A stretch of DNA of 12,838 nt, taken from Candidatus Woesearchaeota archaeon. GTDB lineage: Archaea > Nanobdellota > Nanobdellia > Woesearchaeales > GW2011-AR15. This document shows positions 7,976 through 12,838 of this stretch, one piece after another. Every line of letters begins with the position of its first letter. Within the stretch, counting starts at the first letter, position 1. The notes under the pieces are model-generated. The model saw nothing but the letters and a program-made list of their open reading frames with translations, did no database searches and was not told the origin of the DNA. Location: contig JAMPXQ010000024.1 of assembly GCA_023701075.1 (NCBI GenBank), forward strand, positions 1-12,838, given 5' to 3'. Both the position numbers and the translations under genes were made by a program.

Positions 7976-9541
7976 ATGTCAAAGCTATCCACTTTGGTGG
8001 ACAATCATTATCGAATGCTGATTAAGTTTTATCCTGAAGATATTTTAGTCTATGATGATGAAGCACTTGGAAAATGCACATTTCGCTATCATGACCATCA
8101 GGTAATTGGCATATTGAAAGACTTGGTTAAGCGAGTGGGAAAATTGCCTGAAGATGAAGTCACAAGGCTTATGCGTGAAGATGTGGAATCTAAGCTGTTT
8201 AGGAGTGAGATGACTATCGCAGGTCATCCTTATTCTGATCATTTCCCTCTTCCTATAAGTAATCTATATTTGACACTAGATTATCTGGCAATGAGGCTGG
8301 AATCAAAGCCGGAAGAAAGAGATATGCTGGGTAGGTCATTCAGGAGATACATGAAAGCCTTTTCCAGGCAGACTGGTGAAGCAATGAATGTAAAAAATCC
8401 TATAGTCAAGGGGATTCCGGATTATGACTTCAGTTTTTCTGATCAATGTTTGACATTGATAAAGCGGCTGTCGCATGAATTTGGGATATATGGCCAATCA
8501 AAAGCTTACAGAAGGGATCTTGAAAAATATCAGGGCATATTCTCTTTGCGGACTACAGATAGATGGATTGTTGATACACACGGGAAATCAATGAATTCGT
8601 ATCTATCTGAACTATATGGCGAAGATATAACAGATTTAATCAGGGGTGCAAGAAAAGACATCATAACAGGGATGGCAGAGCTTAAAAAGAGGTTTAGGAA
8701 AGATGTGTTTGATTATATGACTGAACTTTTATCAGAACGGATCAAAGGCGATATTGTTGGACATTATAAGGCAGAGACAGAAAGGATCCAAAATAATCTA
8801 AGGTCTATCGGATTCAACATCCCGGATATGGATATAGAATGGGAAATAAATCTTGAAAGCCAAGGGGTATATGTCAATCCTGTCCAGATAGGTCTAGACG
8901 GAAAAGTCAGGGTCAAAGTTGTGATAAATCCAAAAGATTCCTCGATTAATTCAGTCCATACAGTTCATAATACCATAATCCATGAGGTTGTGGCTCATGC
9001 AGTCCAGGACATCTATACAAAAAGCCAGGAATATAAGCAGTTTGGAAACACAACAATATCTTTTGAAGGCTATGCAGTCCATATGGAGCGGTTATGTAAA
9101 GAAGCATTATATCGTAACGGTATGCTGACGAAAAAAGAAAAAGCCTATTCGGATTATGAAGATCTGAAGCCTGCAATAAGGTTTTTGATTGAAGCATTCA
9201 CCTTGACAGGTAATTTAAATGTTCTGGATGGTCTTCCGGGCCTGGAAGTGAAAAAAGATTCATATGATACAGCCTACAGGCTCTATTCAAGATACAGGAT
9301 GATGTCATTATCAGATGCAAAAGATGATATGCGTACATATATGGCAGGAGTCTATATGGGTGCATATTATCAAGGCAAAAGGATAGTTGAAAAGATTCTT
9401 GGAAAGCACTTTGTGAAAAGCACAGATCCTCACAAAGATACAGTGACAAAGGCCAATCTGTATGTATTGCAAGGTGCCATGCCACCATGGTATGTGGCTG
9501 ATCACATGTGGGAGAATCAAAAAGCATTGTCTGTGAAATGA
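7976..9541 (+). CDS. HExxxH metallopeptidase-like protein resembling DUF1704/MATCAP
   Basis: Probable zinc-dependent gluzincin-type hydrolase; substrate unknown. Of 521 residues, the first 280 or so are helical and charged with no recognised domain. The active-site region is HEVVAH (336-341), with His336, His341 and the general base Glu337, followed 23 residues later by FEGYAVHMERL (363-373), where Glu364 would be the third ligand. An HExxxH motif followed by an E-G-x-A helix is the pattern of the DUF1704 group, which includes the tubulin tyrosine carboxypeptidase MATCAP and bacterial 'QEGLA motif' proteins. DUF885 peptidases share the EGWA-type helix but have a longer His-His spacing. No signal peptide or membrane segment is seen, so it is probably cytoplasmic. 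The ATG at 7976 is supported by a TATA element 26 nt upstream; there is no SD. It is divergent from enolase. The hydrolase fold is fairly likely; the exact family is uncertain. Confidence 0.72.
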   Translation: MSKLSTLVDNHYRMLIKFYPEDILVYDDEALGKCTFRYHDHQVIGILKDLVKRVGKLPEDEVTRLMREDVESKLFRSEMTIAGHPYSDHFPLPISNLYLTLDYLAMRLESKPEERDMLGRSFRRYMKAFSRQTGEAMNVKNPIVKGIPDYDFSFSDQCLTLIKRLSHEFGIYGQSKAYRRDLEKYQGIFSLRTTDRWIVDTHGKSMNSYLSELYGEDITDLIRGARKDIITGMAELKKRFRKDVFDYMTELLSERIKGDIVGHYKAETERIQNNLRSIGFNIPDMDIEWEINLESQGVYVNPVQIGLDGKVRVKVVINPKDSSINSVHTVHNTIIHEVVAHAVQDIYTKSQEYKQFGNTTISFEGYAVHMERLCKEALYRNGMLTKKEKAYSDYEDLKPAIRFLIEAFTLTGNLNVLDGLPGLEVKKDSYDTAYRLYSRYRMMSLSDAKDDMRTYMAGVYMGAYYQGKRIVEKILGKHFVKSTDPHKDTVTKANLYVLQGAMPPWYVADHMWENQKALSVK

Positions 9542-9598
9542 AAATTTCTCTTTGATTTCATTTGGCTTAAGGTATAATAAAAAAGAAAAAAACTAAAC

Positions 9599-9617
9599 CT
9601 GATTAGTCATTTATCAG
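9599..9617 (+). other. Imperfect inverted repeat downstream of the metallopeptidase-like gene
   Basis: CTGATTA (9599-9605) and TTATCAG (9611-9617) form a 7-bp stem with one mismatch and a 5-nt loop. It is followed by an A-rich run, not a T-tract, so it is a poor terminator. It contains the same CTGAT/ATCAG elements as the promoter upstream of the preceding gene. The rest of the 178-bp gap is AT-rich spacer plus the SOD promoter. Confidence 0.25.
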
Positions 9618-9674
9618 CTGAAAAAAACCACTCATTTTGTTCTGATTGGAATTTTATCTGTAATATTACATAAA

Positions 9675-9684
9675 CTTTAAAAAA
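9675..9684 (+). promoter_or_regulatory. TATA element for the SOD gene
   Basis: CTTTAAAAAA sits within TAAACTTTAAAAA, the same 13-nt string as the smc promoter. Initiation would fall near 9705, immediately before the SD, giving a leader of about 15 nt. Confidence 0.55.
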
Positions 9685-9686
9685 TC

Positions 9687-9700
9687 TTAACAATTGTTAA
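9687..9700. promoter_or_regulatory. Perfect 14-bp palindrome, candidate operator of the SOD gene
   Basis: TTAACAATTGTTAA is exactly self-complementary and lies between the TATA element and the predicted transcription start. Occupation there by a dimeric repressor would block polymerase. This is the expected geometry for a stress- or metal-responsive operator, but no regulator is identified and the sequence is AT-rich. Confidence 0.5.
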
Positions 9701-9705
9701 TCATT

Positions 9706-9711
9706 GAGGTG
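9706..9711 (+). promoter_or_regulatory. Shine-Dalgarno of the SOD gene
   Basis: GAGGTG lies 8 nt before the ATG at 9720. The string GAGGTGTTT also leads the enolase gene. Confidence 0.7.
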
Positions 9712-9719
9712 TTTATCAA

Positions 9720-10328
9720 ATGACATTTGAATTGCCGAAACTGAAATACGCATATAATGCACTGGAACCGTATATAGATGCCCAGACAATGGAGATACAT
9801 CATACAAAGCATCATGCAGCCTACCTTAAGAACTTTGCAGATGCTATAGCTCCGCTTAACTTGAAAGGGAGTGCAGAAGAGATAGTTGCAAATATATCAA
9901 AGCTGCCTGAGAATGTGCAGGGTGTAGTGAAGAACAATGGCGGCGGATACATCAATCACGCACTGTTCTGGGAAGTCATAGGCCCTGATGCAGGCGGAAT
10001 GCCAAACGGTGACCTAAAGGCAGCTATAGAGAAGACTTTCGGCTCGTTTGATGCCTTCAAGGAAAAATTTGCAGCCTCTGCAAAGACGAGATTTGGAAGC
10101 GGATGGGCATGGCTTGTCATCACAAAAGAAAAGAAACTGGAAGTATATAGCACAGCAAATCAGGATTCTCCCTTGATGGAAGGCAAGACACCAATACTTG
10201 GCCTTGATGTATGGGAACATGCATATTACCTGAAATACCAGAACAGGAGGCCGGATTATGTGGAAGCGTTCTGGAATGTCGTGAATTGGAAAGAAGTAGA
10301 GGCGAGATATAAGAAAACAGTGGGTTGA
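9720..10328 (+). CDS. sodA: Superoxide dismutase, Mn-type (Fe/Mn family)
   Basis: Converts superoxide to O2 and H2O2 in the cytoplasm. The 202 residues are full length for the family. The N-terminal helical hairpin carries metal ligand His27 (MEIHHTKHH) and His80 (YINHALFW); the C-terminal alpha/beta domain carries Asp163 and His167 (LDVWEHAYY). The second-sphere glutamine appears as Gln148 in TANQDSPL, and the segment before His80 is Gly-rich (NNGGGYINH). This is the manganese-type arrangement, whereas iron enzymes usually place that Gln near the N-terminal-domain His. A cambialistic enzyme cannot be excluded. The start is supported by GAGGTG 8 nt upstream. There is no signal peptide. The gene is convergent with the membrane-protein gene, whose stop lies 4 bp away. 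H2O2 produced here could be removed by the peroxiredoxin encoded about 2 kb downstream. Confidence 0.97.
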   Translation: MTFELPKLKYAYNALEPYIDAQTMEIHHTKHHAAYLKNFADAIAPLNLKGSAEEIVANISKLPENVQGVVKNNGGGYINHALFWEVIGPDAGGMPNGDLKAAIEKTFGSFDAFKEKFAASAKTRFGSGWAWLVITKEKKLEVYSTANQDSPLMEGKTPILGLDVWEHAYYLKYQNRRPDYVEAFWNVVNWKEVEARYKKTVG

Positions 10329-10330
10329 TA

Positions 10331-10343
10331 TTTTAATTTTTTT
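10331..10343 (+). terminator. Oligo-T terminator of the SOD gene
   Basis: TTTTAATTTTTTT begins two bases after the SOD stop codon. Archaeal polymerase terminates at such tracts without a hairpin. It overlaps the 3' end of the convergent membrane-protein gene. The identical 13-nt string follows the peroxiredoxin gene. Confidence 0.65.
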
Positions 10344-11016
10344 GAATTAGATTTTTCATGGTTTTTATATAGGCATAAACACCGATTCCATCTGCAACCA
10401 GCTGGTCCCATTGGATATATCCTCGAGCAGGTCCATCATATACATCATGAAACGCTTGACTGTATTCCCATGCTATGCTGATGCCGCTTCTGGCTAAGAT
10501 ATTGATTGCTGAAACAGCAATAAGCGCGATATCATCCCTGTTGGTCTCTTCAGAGTTCTTTTCGCTTATTTGAATCCCTAGATTGATCGCCGCATATAGT
10601 GGAAGGACAGGAAATTTAGTAAATAATCCTGAAAGCAGGTTTAATCCTTCTGTAATCTTAGATTGATAACCAAGAAGGGTCTCTGCAGCGTAAGGCATGC
10701 CCTTGAAAGCTAAATAGGTTAAGCCCAATGCAGCAAAAGAAGAGGCCATGATTGCAGCATTTGTTCCTTGTTTATTTTCTATATATTTTGCAACAGGCGA
10801 ATTATATATGGTTTTCGCCATTCCATACATGCCATATGCTACACAGGTAAACATGGATATCTCAGCAAGTACACCTGAAAAATGTCTCATATAAGAGACG
10901 GTATTGCCTATTAATTCCCAGCTATAGGGTATCTCAAACATAAGGTGCTGAGCGCCTATTCCGACTAGGCCTGCAGCTAATCCAACGCCTGCAAGTTTGA
11001 CTAATTTCTCAAGCAT
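10333..11016 (-). CDS. Multi-pass membrane protein of unknown function
   Basis: Not recognised with confidence. The 227 residues include about five or six hydrophobic segments: roughly 7-25, 45-68, 86-105, 125-148 (weak), 162-180 and 205-218. The last part has conserved-looking polar positions embedded in membrane context (WEYSQ at 183-187, ARGY at 197-200, then WDQLVADGIG at 203-212). The order E..Q, R, D..L.AD..G is reminiscent of the C-terminus of VanZ-like and DUF2279-type membrane proteins, but spacing differs, so this is only a hint. The ATG at 11016 is preceded by a TATA element centred 26 nt upstream and no SD, consistent with leaderless expression. It lies downstream of the 148-residue gene on the same strand, separated by 102 bp that contain its own promoter. 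Confidence 0.72.
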   Translation of the reverse strand: MLEKLVKLAGVGLAAGLVGIGAQHLMFEIPYSWELIGNTVSYMRHFSGVLAEISMFTCVAYGMYGMAKTIYNSPVAKYIENKQGTNAAIMASSFAALGLTYLAFKGMPYAAETLLGYQSKITEGLNLLSGLFTKFPVLPLYAAINLGIQISEKNSEETNRDDIALIAVSAINILARSGISIAWEYSQAFHDVYDGPARGYIQWDQLVADGIGVYAYIKTMKNLIQKN

Positions 11017-11037
11017 ATGCTTATAATTTTTTAAGAC

Positions 11038-11045
11038 TATATAAA
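11038..11045 (-). promoter_or_regulatory. TATA element for the membrane-protein gene
   Basis: The minus strand reads TTTATATA, centred about 26 nt before the ATG at 11016, predicting a leaderless mRNA. Confidence 0.55.
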
Positions 11046-11047
11046 TG

Positions 11048-11064
11048 TTACTATTAAACAGTAA
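11048..11064. promoter_or_regulatory. Near-palindrome just upstream of the membrane-gene TATA box
   Basis: TTACTATTAAACAGTAA is a 17-nt dyad with 7 of 8 symmetric pairs. It abuts the upstream side of the TATA element, where an activator or TFB-modulating factor could bind. It may equally be chance in AT-rich DNA. Confidence 0.3.
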
Positions 11065-11118
11065 TTAAAATAATCATCTGTTTGTTTACAGGTATATCTG
11101 CACAAACCACATACTGAT

Positions 11119-11565
11119 TTATCCAAATCCTAAATAATTTGTGTTTGCGTTTAAATTATTACAAACTGGCCTTTTTTCCATCAGCCTGTTATCGTCTTTC
11201 AGCCGTTCCAGTAGTTTGCAGTCAACTTTATGGAGGAAATATTCATTTGGCAGTATCCTTAAGGCATATTCAGGTCTATCAGTATTGAGTGTCCTTGAAT
11301 CTGGAACCATTTCTATCATCGCATAATCCTCATTCATCCCTTCAGGACTTAGTTCTGCTGTAAGCACCCTATAGACATTGAGCCCTTGGCCTTCGCAGAT
11401 GAAACCGGCCCTAAATCCTCGGATATCTCCATGCACTCTTGATTCAAGATTAGTGAGCCCGGTGTCAAGATAGAAGAGGAGAGCGTCAACAAATTTATCT
11501 ACTTCTCCGGGATCGATCTTCACTCTGTATTCATCATAGGTCTTATAATAATTAACGTCTGTCAT
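11119..11565 (-). CDS. Unrecognised 148-residue protein
   Basis: I do not recognise this protein. It looks like a small soluble alpha/beta protein: an amphipathic N-terminal region with an acidic helix (EVDKFVDALLFYLD, 21-34), alternating strands between about 48 and 112 (GFRAGFICEG, NVYRVLTAEL, YAMIEMVPD, YALRILP), and a polar Asn-rich tail (NNLNANTNYLGFG, 136-148). An open frame extends 27 codons further upstream. The ATG at 11565 is chosen because AAGGTGA lies 5 nt before it, and because the extension would overlap the promoter of the divergent gene. The gene is divergent from the HTH-ACT gene (94-bp gap) and upstream of the membrane-protein gene. No function is inferred. Confidence 0.68.
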   Translation of the reverse strand: MTDVNYYKTYDEYRVKIDPGEVDKFVDALLFYLDTGLTNLESRVHGDIRGFRAGFICEGQGLNVYRVLTAELSPEGMNEDYAMIEMVPDSRTLNTDRPEYALRILPNEYFLHKVDCKLLERLKDDNRLMEKRPVCNNLNANTNYLGFG

Positions 11566-11570
11566 AGTTT

Positions 11571-11577
11571 TCACCTT
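11571..11577 (-). promoter_or_regulatory. Shine-Dalgarno of the 148-residue gene
   Basis: The minus strand reads AAGGTGA, 5 nt before the ATG at 11565. It selects this start over the longer open frame. Confidence 0.65.
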
Positions 11578-11598
11578 TTCTCTATCTTTGGATGAGGG

Positions 11599-11606
11599 AT
11601 TAAAAA
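11599..11606 (-). promoter_or_regulatory. Candidate TATA element for the 148-residue gene
   Basis: The minus strand reads TTTTTAAT. Initiation about 26 nt downstream, near 11577, would start the message at the SD, giving a leader of about 12 nt. The symmetric TTTTAAAA at 11627-11637 is an alternative box that would give a leader of about 41 nt. Confidence 0.4.
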
Positions 11607-11626
11607 CGATTCGGCAAAAAAACATA

Positions 11627-11637
11627 CTTTTAAAAAA
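11627..11637 (+). promoter_or_regulatory. TATA element for the HTH-ACT gene
   Basis: CTTTTAAAAAA is centred 28 nt before the ATG at 11660, consistent with a leaderless start there and arguing against an upstream ATG at 11588 that would put this element inside the coding region. Confidence 0.55.
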
Positions 11638-11659
11638 GAAAGACATATTTAATCAAAAA

Positions 11660-12325
11660 ATGACAAATATACAGAATGAAGTGACAAATTTCATAGAGCA
11701 AGACGTTTCAATAAGGAGAGGGCTTTCAAGAGGGCTGCTCAATACAAGGGCGCTTGCCATGTATATCCATCAGAATCTGCATCTTCCATGCACGCTTGAT
11801 GCAGTGATAAGCGCAATTAGGCGTTACGAAGGGCAAAGAGAACCGAAAGAAGACATAAAGAGGAGATACAGGATGATTGCAGCAGCAAAGGTCTCTTCAA
11901 GGACAAGGATGGTCTCGCTGCTTTTCAGGAAAGAGGCAGATGTTAGGATTGCCCTTACAAAGCTATATGGCAAGATAGATTTTTCAAGAGGAGAAGTGCT
12001 CAGGATACTTGAAGTCAGCCAATTCATAAAATTGATAATAGATGAGAGCAACCTCTCAAAAGTGAGCGAGCTGTTCAGTAAGAAAGATACGTTGAATGTA
12101 GAGAAGAAGATAGGTGAGATAAGCCTTATCTATCCTGATGAGGTCGCAAATACTCCTGGTGTCTTTGCGGCTCTCTCCGGCGAATTGGCATTGAGCGGCA
12201 TCAGCATCATAGATGGGGTCATCTGTGGAAGCGAGCATATATTCATCATAAATGAGGACGATCTGATGAAAGCGTTGTCAGCGATGCATAGGATATCAAA
12301 ATGGGGCGATAAGATTAAAGCGTAA
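11660..12325 (+). CDS. Predicted HTH and ACT-domain protein, possible amino-acid-responsive regulator
   Basis: Probable ligand-sensing regulatory protein of 221 residues. The N-terminal 60 or so residues (SIRRGLSRGLLNTRALAMYI and following to RRYE) are helical and basic and look like a winged-helix-type DNA-binding region. The C-terminal segment (151-213) is a good ACT domain of the aspartokinase type: a first strand EISLIYP, the turn TPGVFAALSGELALSGISI, and the closing strand and helix EHIFIINEDDLMKALSAMHRI. Residues about 76-146 resemble a degenerate first ACT repeat (FIKLIIDESNLSKVSELF near the end), so tandem ACT domains are likely. ACT domains commonly bind amino acids, but no ligand can be named. 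The start at 11660 is used rather than the ATG at 11588 because of TATA spacing and domain fit. The peroxiredoxin gene begins shortly after its stop. Confidence 0.75.
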   Translation: MTNIQNEVTNFIEQDVSIRRGLSRGLLNTRALAMYIHQNLHLPCTLDAVISAIRRYEGQREPKEDIKRRYRMIAAAKVSSRTRMVSLLFRKEADVRIALTKLYGKIDFSRGEVLRILEVSQFIKLIIDESNLSKVSELFSKKDTLNVEKKIGEISLIYPDEVANTPGVFAALSGELALSGISIIDGVICGSEHIFIINEDDLMKALSAMHRISKWGDKIKA

Positions 12326-12328
12326 CTT

Positions 12329-12337
12329 CTTAAATAC
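12329..12337 (+). promoter_or_regulatory. Possible TATA element for the peroxiredoxin gene
   Basis: CTTAAATAC begins just after the preceding stop codon and is centred 24 nt before the ATG at 12357 but only 15 nt before the ATG at 12348. It thus favours the downstream start if used. Cotranscription with the HTH-ACT gene remains possible. Confidence 0.35.
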
Positions 12338-12356
12338 CAGACAGATTATGGAAGAT

Positions 12357-12812
12357 ATGTTGAAGGAAGGAGATAAGGCGCCTGATTTTTCGTTATATGA
12401 TCAGGCAGGCAAGGTACATGATCTTAGGGATTATCCTGGCAAGCTGGTGCTCTATTTCTATCCGAAAGACGATACGCCTGGATGTACTATGGAAGCATGC
12501 AGTTTTCGTGATGATCTGAAAGAATTCAAGAAAAAGAATATCTCTGTGCTAGGCATAAGCGGTGATACTGTTGATTCGCATGAGAGGTTTGCTGACAAAT
12601 ATTCGTTATCTTTCCCGATATTATCTGACGTCGAGAAAAAAATGTCCCGTGACTATGGGGCATACGGCGAAAAAAAATTCATGGGAAGGATATTCATGGG
12701 AATAAATAGGATTACATTCCTGATAGAAGAAGGGACAATAAAAAAGATTTATCAAAAAGTCGATGTGAAGAGGCATAGCCAAGATATCCTTGCTGAATAT
12801 GGCAATTCTTGA
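12357..12812 (+). CDS. bcp: Peroxiredoxin, Bcp/PrxQ type (thiol peroxidase)
   Basis: Reduces H2O2 and organic hydroperoxides using thioredoxin-like or other thiol donors; cytoplasmic. The 151 residues show the AhpC/TSA thioredoxin fold: GDKAPDFSL near the N-terminus, the peroxidatic motif TPGC with Cys43, a second Cys48 in the C-x4-C spacing of Bcp/PrxQ proteins (likely the resolving cysteine), and Arg118 in GINRITFLI, which normally stabilises the peroxidatic thiolate. There are no other cysteines, so an intramolecular Cys43-Cys48 disulfide is expected. Two ATGs are possible. That at 12357 (MLKEGDKAPDF) fits the family N-terminus and TATA spacing; that at 12348 adds three residues and cannot be excluded. 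It lies a few tens of bases after the HTH-ACT gene and is followed by an oligo-T tract. It would complement SOD by removing the H2O2 formed. Confidence 0.95.
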   Translation: MLKEGDKAPDFSLYDQAGKVHDLRDYPGKLVLYFYPKDDTPGCTMEACSFRDDLKEFKKKNISVLGISGDTVDSHERFADKYSLSFPILSDVEKKMSRDYGAYGEKKFMGRIFMGINRITFLIEEGTIKKIYQKVDVKRHSQDILAEYGNS

Positions 12813-12813
12813 A

Positions 12814-12827
12814 TTTTTAATTTTTTT
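12814..12827 (+). terminator. Oligo-T terminator of the peroxiredoxin gene
   Basis: T5-AA-T7 follows the stop codon by one base. Its last 13 bases are identical to the tract after the SOD gene. Confidence 0.65.
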
Positions 12828-12838
12828 AGCGTCGTTCA

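Noticed and set aside
11566..11646. 27-residue N-terminal extension of the 148-residue protein
   Set aside because: A good SD lies just before the internal ATG at 11565, and the extension would run through the divergent promoter.
11588..11659. 24-residue N-terminal extension of the HTH-ACT protein from ATG 11588
   Set aside because: The TATA element at 11627-11637 lies within this stretch, no SD precedes 11588, and the ATG at 11660 fits leaderless spacing.
1..12838. CRISPR array, insertion sequence, tRNA or rRNA gene, prophage or toxin-antitoxin module
   Set aside because: No regularly spaced direct repeats, transposase-like frame, terminal inverted repeats, cloverleaf-like sequence or typical paired small ORFs were seen.

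Overview
The window looks archaeal. Most genes have an AT-rich TATA element centred 24-28 nt upstream of the start codon, as expected for leaderless archaeal mRNAs. A few have a very short leader with a GAGGTG/AAGGTGA Shine-Dalgarno (SD). Transcripts appear to end in oligo-T tracts, and ATA and AGG/AGA codons are used heavily. The compact, moderately AT-rich layout, an archaeal-type SMC and several proteins I cannot place would suit a DPANN (Woesearchaeota-like) or other poorly characterised archaeon. That placement is an inference; no rRNA or tRNA is present to test it.

Layout. (i) 1-809 (+): 3' part of a CaCA-family cation/Ca2+ exchanger, cut by the window edge. (ii) 887-7816 (-), in transcription order: enolase, a class I SAM-dependent methyltransferase-like protein, SMC, and an unrecognised 340-residue protein. 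Each has its own candidate promoter, so this is a same-strand cluster rather than a clear operon. (iii) 7817-7975: divergent promoter region holding a cluster of CTGAT/ATCAG elements. (iv) 7976-10328 (+): a divergent HExxxH metallopeptidase-like protein resembling the DUF1704/MATCAP group, then an Mn-type superoxide dismutase whose promoter carries a perfect 14-bp palindrome. (v) 10333-11565 (-): a multi-pass membrane protein, convergent with the SOD gene and only 4 bp from it, preceded by an unrecognised 148-residue protein. (vi) 11660-12812 (+): a predicted helix-turn-helix plus ACT-domain protein, then a Bcp/PrxQ-type peroxiredoxin. No intergenic stretch exceeds 300 bases.

Functionally this is mainly housekeeping (glycolysis, chromosome organisation, ion transport) plus oxidant defence: SOD makes H2O2 and the peroxiredoxin can reduce it. 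No CRISPR array, insertion sequence, prophage or toxin-antitoxin module is visible. The points most worth a second look are the HExxxH protein with its repeat-rich promoter, the palindrome between the TATA box and the start site of the SOD gene, the two unknown proteins, and the mixture of leaderless and SD-led genes.
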